From contig CATNEN010000037.1 of NCBI GenBank assembly GCA_950097015.1, positions 1,849,501 to 1,913,500 on the forward strand: a stretch of DNA of 64,000 nucleotides, given 5' to 3'. Each line of letters begins with the position of its first letter. Position 1 is the stretch's first letter. Shown piece after piece: positions 32,985-43,720 of the stretch. The stretch is from Macrostomum hystrix (Eukaryota; Platyhelminthes; Macrostomidae). The notes below the pieces were generated by a model, which ran no database searches, was not told where the DNA came from, and saw only the letters and a list, made by a program, of their open reading frames with translations. The position numbers were made by a program, and so were the translations under genes.

Positions 32985-34612
32985 ATCTTCTAGTTACTTA
33001 TCCCAACAGTAAATGGGATTAGTGGGATCTTCTAGTTACTTATCCCAACAGTAAATGGGATTAGTGGGATCTTCTAGTTACTTATCCCAACAGTAAATGG
33101 GATTAGTGGGATCCTCTAGTTACTTATCCCAACAGTAAATGGGATTAGTGGGATCCTCTAGTTACTTATCCCAACAGTAGATGGGATTAGTGGGATCTTC
33201 TAGTTACTTATCCCAACAGTAAATGGGATTTGTGGGATCCTCTAGTTACTTATCCCAACAGTAAATGGGATTAGTGGGATCCTCTAGTTACTTATCCCAA
33301 CAGTAGATGGGATTTGTGGGATCTTCTAGTTACTTATCCCAACAGTAAATGGGATTAGTGGGATCCTCTAGTTACTTATCCCAACAGTAGATGGGATTAG
33401 TGGGATCCTCTAGTTACTTATCCCAACAGTAAATGGGATTAGTGGGATCCTCTAGTTACTTATCCCAACAGTAAATGGGATTAGTGGGATCCTCTAGTTA
33501 CTTATCCCAACAGTAAATGGGATTAGTGGGATCCTCTAGTTACTTATCCCAACAGTAAATGGGATTAGTGGGATCCTCTAGTTACTTATCCCAACAGTAA
33601 ATGGGATTAGTGGGATCCTCTAGTTACTTATCCCAACAGTAAATGGGATTTGTGGGATCCTCTAGTTACTTATCCCAACAGTAGATGGGATTTGTGGGAT
33701 CCTCTAGTTACTTATCCCAACAGTAAATGGGATTAGTGGGATCCTCTAGTTACTTATCCCAACAGTAAATGGGATTAGTGGGATCCTCTAGTTACTTATC
33801 CCAACAGTAAATGGGATTAGTGGGATCCTCTAGTTACTTATCCCAACAGTAAATGGGATTAGTGGGATCCTCTAGTTACTTATCCCAACAGTAAATGGGA
33901 TTAGTGGGATCCTCTAGTTACTTATCCCAACAGTAAATGGGATTAGTGGGATCCTCTAGTTACTTATCCCAACAGTAGATGGGATTTGTGGGATCTTCTA
34001 GTTACTTATCCCAACAGTAGATGGGATTAGTGGGATCTTCTAGTTACTTATCCCAACAGTAGATGGGATTAGTGGGATCTTCTAGTTACTTATCCCAACA
34101 GTAAATGGGATTAGTGGGATGCTCTAGTTACTTATCCCAACAGTAAATGGGATTAGTGGGATCCTCTAGTTACTTATCCCAACAGTAGATGGGATTAGTG
34201 GGATCCTCTAGTTACTTATCCCAACAGTAAATGGGATTAGTGGGATCTTCTAGTTACTTATCCCAACAGTAAATGGGATTAGTGGGATCCTCTAGTTACT
34301 TATCCCAACAGTAAATGGGATTAGTGGGATCCTCTAGTTACTTATCCCAACAGTAAATGGGATTTGTGGGATCTTCTAGTTACTTATCCCAACAGTAAAT
34401 GGGATTAGTGGGATCCTCTAGTTACTTATCCCAACAGTAAATGGGATTAGTGGGATCTTCTAGTTACTTATCCCAACAGTAAATGGGATTAGTGGGATCC
34501 TCTAGTTACTTATCCCAACAGTAAATGGGATTAGTGGGATCCTCTAGTTACTTATCCCAACAGTAAATGGGATTAGTGGGATCTTCTAGTTACTTGTCCC
34601 AAAATTAATGAG
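32985..34612. repeat. 42-bp minisatellite, about 39 copies
   Basis: Unit GGATCCTCTAGTTACTTATC followed by CCAACAGTAAATGGGATTAGTG. Each unit holds the perfect inverted repeat ATCCCA-8 nt-TGGGAT. Variants are few: CCTCT/CTTCT, AAATGG/AGATGG, TTAGTG/TTTGTG. It decays at 34590-34660. Confidence 0.96.
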
Positions 34613-35205
34613 GTCTTCTAGTTACTCGTACTTATCCCAACATTAATGGGACTTTCTAGGATATTCTCCAGATTAACTGGATCATCGAAGAAATAAAATT
34701 CAAGAACTATCTACGGGACATATAAGGAATACTTCAGTATTTACGAAGTAGAATGCCATGTATGAGATAAATATTGTCAGCAGCAGATGCAATATCTTCC
34801 AGTTCGAAAACACCAGCTAGAATAGCCCTTGATGCAGTGTTCTGGCCCGACTTGACAAAGTGATACAAGTGCCAACTGCAGCCTATTGCAAAGTGGAAAT
34901 TTGGTCAATTGTGTCGTATGAAAGCGGAAAATAGGCTCCAATGATAATGAGCCATGGAAATATTCCTACTTAATGATGCAGGATATCTTTGTATCGAATC
35001 CCGTGATGTTAACATGCGGCTATAGGCGTCATGCATTGCACCCGGCAGTGAAGATCACGTTTCTCTGGGTTCTGGAGCCTGTATTGTGTCATTGGCGACA
35101 GTGGCTGACGAAAGTCGATAGCAGTCCAGAAAACTGAACTTATTAAACAGCTATTCGATACTTGTCCAATGTGGCCTCATGTGCCTTTTTGCTTGGGGCT
35201 GCATT
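34613..35205. other. Unique sequence between arrays
   Basis: About 590 bp of non-repetitive, mildly GC-richer DNA. No frame or family recognised. Confidence 0.45.
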
Positions 35206-36225
35206 TCCTATACTGAATCAATTCTTGGATCTGGCCCTTCAGTGACTGACTGAACCATCATATCTGGTCCTTCAGTGACTAACTGAACCCTCAGATCTGG
35301 TCCTTCAGTGACTGACTGATTAACCCAGTGACTGAGAAACCTCATATCTGGTACTGACTGAACCCACATATCTGGTACTGACTGAACCCACATATCTGGT
35401 ACTGACTGAACCCACATATCTGGTACTGACTGAACCCTCATATCATGGTACTGACTGAACCCACATATCTGGTACTGACTGAACCCTCATATCTGGTACT
35501 GGCTGAGCCCTCACATCTGGTACTGACTGAACCATCATATCTGGTACTGGCTGAACCATCATATCTGGTCCTTCAGTGACTGACTGAACCCTCAGATCTG
35601 GTCCTTCAGTGACTGACTGAACCCTCAGATCTGGTCCTTCAGTGACTGACTGAACCCTCAGATCTGGTCCTTCAGTGACTGACTGAACCCTCAGATCTGG
35701 TCCTTCAGTGACTAACTGAACCCTCAGATCTGGTCCTTCAGTGACTAACTGAACCCTCAGATCTGGTCCTTCAGTGACTGACTGATTAACCCAGTGACTG
35801 AGAAACCTCATATCTGGTACTGACTGAACCCACATATCTGGTACTGACTGAACCCTCATATCATGGTACTGACTGAACCCACATATCTGGTACTGACTGA
35901 ACCCTCATATCTGGTACTGGCTGAACCATCATATCTGGTCCTTCAGCGACTGACTGAACCCTCAGATCTGGTACTGGCTGAGCCCTCACATCTACTGACT
36001 GAACCCTCAGATCTGGTACTGACTGAACCCACATATCTGGTACTGACTGAACCCTCATATCTGGTACTGGCTGAACCATCATATCTGGTCCTTCAGTGAC
36101 TGACTGAACCCTCAGATCTGGTACTGGCTGAGCCCTCACATCTACTGACTGAACCCTCAGATCTGGTACTGACTGAAACCTCATATCTGGTACTGACTGA
36201 ACCCTCAGATCTGGTCCTTCACTAT
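35206..36225. repeat. Compound minisatellite A (about 22-bp and 33-bp unit types)
   Basis: Mixed units TCTGGTACTGACTGAACCC with TCATA, and CTCAGATCTGGTCCTTCAG with TGACTGACTGAACC. They are arranged as larger duplicated blocks; for example 35440-35560 resembles 35850-35930, and 35950-36060 resembles 36105-36200. Confidence 0.88.
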
Positions 36226-36450
36226 TCCACTGGACTCTCAGATCTGGTCCTTCACTATTCCACTGGACTCTCAGATCTGGTCCTTCACTATTCCACTGGA
36301 CTCTCAGATCTGGTCCTTCACTATTCCACTGGACTCTCAGATCTGGTCCTTCACTATTCCACTGGACTCTCAGATCTGGTCCTTCACTATTCCACTGGAC
36401 TCTCAGATCTGGTCCTTCACTATTCCACTGGACTCTCAGATATGGTCCTT
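36200..36450. repeat. Minisatellite B, 33 bp
   Basis: Seven near-identical copies of CTCAGATCTGGTCCTTCACT followed by ATTCCACTGGACT. It shares the first 18 bp with array A but has a different second half. Confidence 0.92.
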
Positions 36451-36605
36451 CAATGCCAAACCCTCAGATCTGGTCCTTCAATACCAAACCCTCAGATCTC
36501 GTCCTTCAATACCAAACCCTCAGATCTCGTCCTTCAATACCAAACCCTCAGATCTCGTCCTTCAATACCAAACCCTCAGATCTGGTCCTTCAATGCCAAA
36601 ACCTT
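36440..36605. repeat. Minisatellite C, 28 bp
   Basis: Six copies of CTCAGATCTCGTCCTTCAAT followed by ACCAAACC. Again the CTCAGATCT-GTCCTTCA core with a new partner sequence. Confidence 0.92.
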
Positions 36606-38310
36606 ATATCTAGACCTTCAAAACTAAATAAAACACCTTTGATTAGGATACATTTTTCGAAATAAAAAACGGACAATAAATCTTCTCATAAAAGCTCATA
36701 ATCTTCTGTAAAAGCTTCTCATATTGAGCATTAAGTCATTAGCACATTAGCTTGCTTGTCTGGCCAATTTAAGCTTCGGTGGGAGGGGGTTGCTGGTGCG
36801 TTTAGGGGGGGCCGTGGAGGCGCGGACCCCCCAGCTCTGCAAGTCCAACAAAGCGGTGCCGCCAGCCGTCAAAAAAACACTTGACAGGCGCGTCAGTCTC
36901 AAATCAAATTTAATTCGCTCATGCGGGCTCGTCTCATCCTTCCACTAGTTGCTCGCGCGGGTCTTTGTCTCTGGTAGAATGAGAGCCTAGTGAGACGGTG
37001 CAGCTTCACGGGTGGTCGTCTTCTCTTTCTTTCTTGCCCGAAACTAAAAGATAGAAAATTAGAGAAAGACAGAGAGGCCAGCCTGTAGGCACTCCTTTTT
37101 TCTCTCTCTTTTCATTCTGAATCGCTTTGACACCGTCCGGTCGCCGGCTTAGTTCCCGTCAATCAAAAGTTCTAAAGAATTTCTTGAGGGCGGCGTGGGC
37201 AAGCGTGTTTTATATGAAGCCAATCTAGACTGTATAGTTCTCACGGCAGAAAACTATTTGCTCCAGGTGTTTTGCTCATTTTGCTTTAAAAAAGACAGGA
37301 ATCTATGCAAACTAATATGGGATCATGAGACTGTGCGGTCACAGCGATATGAAAATGATCGGCTATGAAAACTTGTGGGTGGTCCGGCAAGTACTTGACA
37401 AATTTCTTTATTTTTGGTGTCTCAAGTGAATGGATTTCAGTTGTCATGGCAACTTACCCACGAGAGTTCCCAGAACTTAGCAGAACAAAGAAGTCGGTTT
37501 TAGCCGTTGAAATTACGGAATGGTCTGTATCCATGATTCAAATTGACCATCAGCTGGATATGAAAGCCGACAAATAATTGCTTCCTTTATCAGGACTGAA
37601 TAATGACTGACTGGCAATTCTCTGTTAGCCTCGTCAGCCATTAATTGACTTTATCAATGATGAAGTGCCGTGTGTATTGTTTGGCGCAGTCACCAGTAAG
37701 CTACTCTCGTAGCTTCGGAAATTTGGCTAAATCAGATACACGAAAAGGACAGAGCGAGTGACTTCTTTCATAGAAACAGAGGCTTAGCTTCACACCTCCG
37801 TTAATTGATTTGATAAGGTGCTAATAAAGTATTTGATAGAATTTATTGATATATGGTGTTATACCGAGCTATTTGTTATAACAGAATTGGCATTGGCCTT
37901 ATATGGGGTTCAGTTTGTACAGGAAGGTCACACAAAACGTACAGGAACGGCAAAAAGCTCTATGAAAAAGAAACTCAATGAGCAGAAAATGTGCTTTAAA
38001 GGCGGACATAAGAAAAAGTAGTTTTTGTTTTTTTAAAATACTTAAAGGCACTCTAATATGGATCGCGTGCATTTAGAAGCATGATAAGTACGCAAAAAGG
38101 AAAAGGAAATTAGAGTAAAGTTAAACAATAAATGAATCAGTGCTGTATTCAGTTTTTGTTTAATTGCCAAAAAGATGCAACATTTAAATTATTGTAAATA
38201 AGCTCGTATGCATATCGAACTGCTTATCTCAAATCATTTTAACGCAATTGACAAAGGCAGCAAAAAGCGAGAAAAGCGTAATTTAAAAGCTGTAGCGCTG
38301 TCCCAGTGAC
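36606..38310. other. Intergenic DNA downstream of the forkhead gene
   Basis: No gene supported. A GC-richer patch at about 36775-36920 contains a G-run (GGGGGGGCCGTGGAGGCGCG) closely followed by a C-run that could pair with it. The rest is AT-rich with short frames. Confidence 0.4.
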
Positions 38311-39252
38311 TTAGATAGCATCCCAATGGGCCATTGTTCCACGATCGAACGACGACTCGATGCAACGCGGATATTTGTCGCTGCAGCAGTAGTATCCGCA
38401 GTTACAACCGTTGCCATAGTAACCACCGGAGAAGGCGTCGCCGCGGTGAACCGCTTCGAAAGGCTCAATCACTGGCCAGGATTGCCCTAGGTCGCCATAC
38501 GCCAGGACCCCTGTCAAAGTTGGCCGATAGTTTGAGCTATAGTCTCGGCAGTCTTGGCTTTGCTGCTGCTGCTGCTGTTGCTGCTGTTGCTGCTGACAAG
38601 TAGGAAACGCCACTGCAGGTGCTTGTGCCAGATTTTGTTGAAAATTTTCCGTTGCTGGCTCAGCGAAGTGTGCGACGCTATCCGACTGCTGCGGTGTCAA
38701 CTGCTCGACTGAATATAACTCGCTTCCAGTCGGACTCAGCAGAGTCTCGAGGATGCCGAAGGTATCCGATTCGGTCTGCCCGTTAGCAGGCTGCTGTCTG
38801 GAGGCATCCGACTGTGATTCAGCGAGTGCCAGTCGGTTGTCCTTCACTGGTAGTTGGCTGATGCAGCATTCGGCCGACCGCTTTCGTCCGCGCGTCGCAG
38901 CCGCGGCCCTCCGCGGATCGCGGAACCGTTTCTGCCTGCGCAGGTAGCAGCCGTTCTCGAACATGTCGCCGCTGTCCGGATGCAGCGTCCAGTAGGCGCC
39001 TTTGCCAGCTGGCGATTCGGTCGCCGATCTGGCCACCCGCACGAAGCAGTCGTTGAAGGACAGCGAGTGCCGGATGGAGTTCTGCCAGCGCCGCTTGTCG
39101 GCTTCCCGTCGATAGTAGGGGAAGCTGGCGGACACAAACCGGTAGATCTCGGACAGGGTGCACATGCGGCTGGGCGACTGTTGAATGGCCATGCAGATGA
39201 GGCTGATGTAGCTGTAGGGAGGCTTGGCAGGGCAAACTGAAGCCTGCGACAT
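38311..39252 (-). CDS. FoxA-type forkhead transcription factor, single exon, 313 aa
   Basis: Intronless frame with a complete forkhead domain at about residues 10-112. It opens [18 protein letters not shown], has the recognition-helix block [20 protein letters not shown], and ends in [19 protein letters not shown], a wing sequence characteristic of FoxA/HNF3 proteins. The remainder is low complexity: a poly-Gln run of about a dozen residues, and a Tyr/Cys/Gly-rich tail. It should act as a nuclear, sequence-specific DNA-binding regulator. Compared with FoxA, two residues are added before RRWQN ([14 protein letters not shown]), and the N- and C-terminal transactivation domains are short. A splice acceptor (TTTTTAACAG) lies 9 nt before the ATG. 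TAAATA in GGATAAATAGACGG on the minus strand near 39343 is a possible TATA box. The FoxA label rests on the wing; a divergent duplicate is likely. Confidence 0.88.
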   Translation of the reverse strand: MSQASVCPAKPPYSYISLICMAIQQSPSRMCTLSEIYRFVSASFPYYRREADKRRWQNSIRHSLSFNDCFVRVARSATESPAGKGAYWTLHPDSGDMFENGCYLRRQKRFRDPRRAAAATRGRKRSAECCISQLPVKDNRLALAESQSDASRQQPANGQTESDTFGILETLLSPTGSELYSVEQLTPQQSDSVAHFAEPATENFQQNLAQAPAVAFPTCQQQQQQQQQQQQSQDCRDYSSNYRPTLTGVLAYGDLGQSWPVIEPFEAVHRGDAFSGGYYGNGCNCGYYCCSDKYPRCIESSFDRGTMAHWDAI

Positions 39253-40596
39253 GTTGCGACGCTGTTAAAAATTCAAAGACTTAGATTTGAATAATCAATG
39301 GCAAATTGCAATTGTGTTGGGATAGCTTGACGGCCCCGTCTATTTATCCTAGCCGGAGGCCCATTGTTCCCCAGCTTGGCCACCTACGAGCTCTGCAGGC
39401 GACCCACCGCACAGGCTGCAGTCTGTGACGCTCTCTCATTGGATGAAGCACTTTAGCTGGCCATTTATGATTACTTTAGTTAGACACTACTAGCTGTAGT
39501 AGTATGTTGGCACATGCTTTTTAGTAAGGTCCCAGTGGTTTTAGAGTTCGTATTTGAAAGGTCGGGAGTTCGAATCTCAGCCTGAGAAGAAAATGTTGTC
39601 ATTGAGCAAGACAATCCACTTCACTTCAGCTTCAGTTCTTACAGATGTAAAACAGCTGAACTGTAGCAGAGAGCTTTGAAAAATAGGAAATAAGAAACGT
39701 ACAGTTGACATTGTGAGCAGTAAAGCTTCATTGTCATTTAAATTTTTCTAATTTGTGACGATGGTATCTAATTTTAGTTATAATAATCTAAATTGTAATT
39801 TATTATCATAAATGTAATTCTGACTTTTCAGTTTGAAAGTTGCCCAATTGGTTAAGATTGTTTCGTGTGGGAAAATGGATTACAAAGTTTGATGCAAAAA
39901 GTGCGAAATTCTACGAGCTATAGGACGCAATACAGCAGTTAATTCTAAAATATTACAGAGAGTATATTTGCAGCATTGAGTGTTAAAGCACATGGTTGAG
40001 ATGCATGCATGGTCTTCTAAAATAAAAAAAAACTGTTAAACACGATATGCAATGGTGAGCTCAAGCTCGTTAAAAAAATACCTAGTTATTAACGCACTTA
40101 AAATAAATACTCAGGTTTTTGTTTTTATAGCTACCAATATAGGTAATTGTACTTTATGGGAATAACGATAGTCCGCTACTTTTTTAGATCGTAAAATTAC
40201 AAGTAGCATTTGACGAAAAAAAATAAATTGGAGTTCTAATGTCACTATACTTGTTGCTATGTAATCGAATAAAGTAATTGACTTTGAATCATTTTTTATA
40301 CCTGTAAAAGTTTAAATTACGTTTATTGCTTACAATTCAGCCTCTTTAAAAGCCTTTTTGTACATATTCACGATTTATAACCTTACCTAGAGAAGATCGT
40401 TAATCAGTTCAAAATTATAACGACCATTATTAACTTAATGAAGTTAAAAAAGCTAAGCGAACATCTTCAACGGATGCAAATTAACGAAGATGAGCGACGC
40501 CCATCGCTGACGAAATGTGACTCCAGCAAGCACTCGAAGTTGTTGTGATTCAAGAAACACTGAGACAGCGGCAGTTATAACTATGAACAGCACAGA
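39253..40596. other. Intergenic DNA with a SINE-like head at 39525-39690
   Basis: Mostly AT-rich. About 39525-39690 has a tRNA-like head: CCCAGTGGTTTTAGAG, then GGTCGGGAGTTCGAATCTC (B-box-like). It is followed by CATTGAGCAAGACAATCCAC and CTTCACTTCAGCTTCAG, as in many tRNA-derived SINEs. No gene otherwise. Confidence 0.45.
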
Positions 40597-41202
40597 TCAA
40601 CCCTTGTCGGCTCCGCCATCAACACGATTGATGACAAACTCGTAACGGCAGTACAGCAGCCACACCTCGTACATTGCAAACACCACCAGGATGAGGCAGC
40701 CGGCCGCCACCATGCCGCTGTTGACTAGGCGAGGTCGACCCTCGATTGGATGCAGCATGGACCAGAGCCCAAAGCCCAGCAGGGCCCCGGCTGTGACGCC
40801 AGCCAGCAGCAAGTGGCGCGCGAACGATGTGCACGCGACGCTGTCGCAGGAGCGCCTGCCGCGGTGGTGCGTCACCACGAAGCGCTCGCTGCAGGCCGAG
40901 CAACGAATATGCAGCCGGCGTCGGCCTCGCGAGTAGACGGCCTCATCGAAGAAGGCGGTGGTCAGACAGGAGACGTGCAGGTAGCGATCCGGGCAGCGGC
41001 AGGGCAGCTTCCGCCAACGGATGATGCCGGGCCGGTCGTCCAGTTGCAGGCCGACGCCCTCGCCCTCGCCGCCGACGCCACCGGCACCGCTGCTGCTGAG
41101 GCCGTCGGCTTTGAAGCTCTTGCAGAGCTGGCAGAGATCTTCGCCCCAGAGGCCCGGACAGGGCGGTGCTGCAGGCGCATCCACCACTGGCTCTTCGTTT
41201 TG
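40597..41202 (-). CDS. MARCH-type RING-CH membrane E3 ligase, exon(s) lacking an ATG
   Basis: From the acceptor CCAG at 41206-41203 the frame runs 201 residues to the stop. It contains a RING-CH-like zinc ligand set: CQLC near the N-terminus, PCRCPDRYLHVSC in the middle, and CSAC followed by ERFVV. Two hydrophobic spans follow (LLLAGVTAGALLGFGLW and VAAGCLILVVFAMYEVWLL), the layout of MARCHF ligases. These ubiquitinate membrane proteins in endosomal, ER or mitochondrial membranes. The usual Gly-Ser after the second Cys pair is replaced by Pro-Asp, and a Gly-rich insert of about 35 residues separates the first two Cys pairs. No ATG precedes the RING in this frame, so the start is on another exon or supplied by a spliced leader. 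The short basic N-terminus suggests few residues are missing. Confidence 0.75.
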   Translation of the reverse strand, partial: QNEEPVVDAPAAPPCPGLWGEDLCQLCKSFKADGLSSSGAGGVGGEGEGVGLQLDDRPGIIRWRKLPCRCPDRYLHVSCLTTAFFDEAVYSRGRRRLHIRCSACSERFVVTHHRGRRSCDSVACTSFARHLLLAGVTAGALLGFGLWSMLHPIEGRPRLVNSGMVAAGCLILVVFAMYEVWLLYCRYEFVINRVDGGADKG

Positions 41203-41291
41203 CTGGCTGGTTTAGGGGTGGGTGCGAATTTAGTGTATATAGACTAGCATATTCGCTCCCCCCTGGGCTATTTACAAGTTTTTCGTAGCTT

Positions 41292-41655
41292 TAAGTGTGG
41301 GGCGAGTGGCACAGCGATTAACGCTCGATTCTCGAATCCGCAGTGAGGCCACATTCGTTTGGGGCGTAGCCGCGGAGAGAAGGCTTGCTAGAGAGACCAC
41401 AGGGTTTTCAACTTCCAGAATCGCAAAACATTGCCATCATGGGTAGTGGGTATTTGAAATAGCCGTGGTCTCTTCCTGGGGGATTGCGTGGTCTTTCTAC
41501 TGTTAATGTCTACGAGGGCCAATCTCATAGAGTGAGAGTGTACACTGCCTGACGAAGAAAAAGCCCTTTAGTGTGTGCGCCCGGACACAGTATCTGTGTA
41601 TCAGGAGTATCAGCAGCCAGCGCCAGTGCCAACAGCCCTTCGGCAAAACTTATTT
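41292..41655 (+). mobile_element. tRNA-derived SINE, plus strand, with internal insertion
   Basis: The head has the A box TGGCACAGCG (41307-41316) and the B-box-like CTCGATTCTCGAATCCG. The body shares GGGGCGTAGCCGCGGAGAGA, AGTGTACACTGCCTGA and CAGCCAGCGCCAGTG with the family. About 125 extra bp (around 41390-41515) are bracketed by AGAGACCAC and GTGGTCTCT, suggesting a nested insertion. Confidence 0.65.
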
Positions 41656-42447
41656 ATAATATAATGGCTCATATAGAAACAAGAATGCTCTTAATTGGCC
41701 TTCTAGCATATTCTGTATTCAAATGCAGGCCCTGTTAATTCCTATATAAAGAAAGCATGACTGTTAAAAATGCGCAGTTTTCCGCAGCAACTATGCAATA
41801 TATTATTAATTATTAACAACGACAGCAAAAAGCCCATGCTAGCTCGTATACGCCAGGCAATATAATATGCGCCTATGGTTTAGCGCCTCTATACCTTTCT
41901 GACAACATAGAGCCCTGTTTGTACATAATTAATACTGCAAAGCAGTGCCAGAAAGTGTGCATGTGGCCGCTTTGGCACTGCAAGCAGGAACTCACAAACT
42001 GGCTGAGCAGCTACTGTACCGCTTCATGGCTGAGTCTTGCCAGTCTTGAAGAATGGAATCCGGTTTCTACCGGAATGCCAATTCCTGTTGCAATAGCTAC
42101 GAGTATATGAGTGACAGGTGGGCTTGAACTGATTGATTATCACCACTGTCAATCTTATCTTGTAATTGATATTTGACACGAAGCAACACAGCTCGGATTC
42201 CAAACTAGCAAAAAACATTTTAATTTACTCGTGACCTTCATAAAATTAGACTGGAATGGAAAGTAAAGAGCTATTCCAAAAAGAATAAAGTCTTTGTTAT
42301 TGGCCTGGGCATTCACTTACTTTGTCAAAGAAGAGTAACTCGATTTTGTTTGACACTCGATTTGATTACTGTTCTCAAGCCTTAGCTTGTTCTAAAGCTT
42401 TCTATATGCCCTTCGCCGTGTCCTTTTTAATTCAATTCAATTCCCCA
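41656..42447. other. Intergenic or intronic DNA
   Basis: Nothing strongly supported. A possible 61-nt tail exon on the minus strand (42084-42024, acceptor TTGCAACAG) would join in frame to the exon at 43393-43041 and end after 19 more residues (NWHSGRNRIPFFKTGKTQP). Confidence 0.3.
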
Positions 42448-43012
42448 TCTCCCACATCCCTTCCCCATGACCCACACCCTTCCCCATCTCCTACACCCCA
42501 TCCCAATCTCCTACACCCGTTCCCCATCTTCCACACCCCATCCCCATCTCCTACACCCGTTCCCCATCTCCTACACCCCATCCCCATCTCCTACACCCGT
42601 TCTCAATCTCCTACACCTGTTCCCCATCTCCTACACCCGTTCCCCATCTCCTACACCCGTTCCCCATCTTCCACACCCCATCCCATCTCCTACACCCCAT
42701 CCCCATCTCCTACACCCCATCCCCATCTTCCACACCCCATCCCCATCTCCTACACCCCATCCCCATCTCCTAGACCCCATCCCCATCTTCCACACCCCAT
42801 CCCCATCTCCTACACCCATGCCCATCTCCTACACCCCATCCCCATCTCCTACACCCCATCCCCATCTCCTACACCCGTGCCCATCTCCTACACCCCATCC
42901 CCATCTCCTACACCCGTGCCCATCTCCTACACCCCATCCCCATCTCCTACACCCGTTCCCCATCTTCCACACCCCATCCCCATCTCCTACACCCATGCCC
43001 ACGCACTCGCAT
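42448..43012. repeat. Minisatellite of 19-20 bp, pyrimidine-rich on +
   Basis: About 29 copies of CTCCTACACCCCATCCCCAT and close variants (CACCCGTTCCC, CTTCCACACC). It lies directly downstream of the splice donor of the minus-strand gene at 43041, so it is probably intronic. Confidence 0.92.
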
Positions 43013-43040
43013 ATTAAATTAACTAAAAGTCACTGCTCAC

Positions 43041-43393
43041 TCAAAGCGCAGTGTGGGGGCGGCCGCCTCTCTGGCGTGATGTTCAGCTCCAGCCGCCTGG
43101 GGCATCAGCTGCCGCTTCGAGCGCAGATTGGAGTCTGACTGCGGCTGCCTCAGCCGGTACAAACTGCGGCCAGCCGATCCGCTGCTGGGCACCTCCGGGT
43201 AGTGCGTGTCGAAGCGGGTCACCCGCTTGGCCCTGACAGCAGCCGCCGCCGATGCTGTTGATGCTGTCGGCCCTGGCCGAATCGGCGAGTTGCTATCAAC
43301 AGCTGGTGGTGCGGCCAGGTGCAGCAGTTGGTCCCTCTCGCTCTCCTCATCCTCTTCGGACATTGCGGCCATCTCGCGAAATTCGTCGGACAT
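43041..43393 (-). CDS. First coding exon of an unrecognised gene, about 117 codons
   Basis: Starts [20 protein letters not shown] at 43393 and continues as a disordered, Ala/Ser/Arg-rich segment with [14 protein letters not shown]. The codon pattern (GC-rich third positions) matches the real genes of this window. The exon should end at 43041, because the minus strand reads CTTTGA|GTGAGC, a good donor; reading on reaches a stop within one codon. The following intron would contain the 20-bp array. No domain or family recognised; an acidic N-terminus with a phosphorylation-prone linker is common in membrane or adaptor proteins. Confidence 0.55.
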
Positions 43394-43544
43394 AGTTTAT
43401 TGCAGCAGTGCAGTTTGAATACAAGGACTTCTTGACTTAGACTTCTGACGAAGTGCGAGTAGCGGTCCTTGCTTGAATATCTGGAATGTCAATTTCAACA
43501 TTTCAATAAAAAAACTAATACTTTACAAATTAAGCCAAGCCTAG

Positions 43545-43720
43545 TTGGGCCAGATGTACAGCCAGTGGCACAGCCGCAGCTATTGTACGGCGCTTTTAAA
43601 GGCTGAAGACACCTGTTCAGTCCGTGGACAGAATTTCTACCTCACCGCTAGGCTCCCATTCGAACTCCCGACCACTCAGGAGACAAACCTTTGTGCTCAA
43701 CAACAAGCAAATCTTTGTAG
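43545..43720 (-). mobile_element. Second tRNA-like SINE family, minus strand
   Basis: The reverse complement reads GAGTGGTCGGGAGTTCGAAT (B-box-like). It continues to GTCCACGGACTGAACAGGTG and GCTGTGCCACTGGCTGTACA. The last two blocks recur at 62812-62890 on +. Confidence 0.45.

Noticed and set aside
35208-36184. Frames with VQSVPDM or LTEPSYLVL repeats
   Set aside because: Compound minisatellite; no unique coding sequence.
36775-36920. A structured RNA gene in the GC-rich patch
   Set aside because: Only G-run/C-run pairing is visible, with no recognised RNA family features.
39560-39590. A true tRNA gene at GTCGGGAGTTCGAATCTC
   Set aside because: A T-arm/B-box-like string is present, but I could not fold acceptor and anticodon arms, and the downstream sequence is SINE-like.
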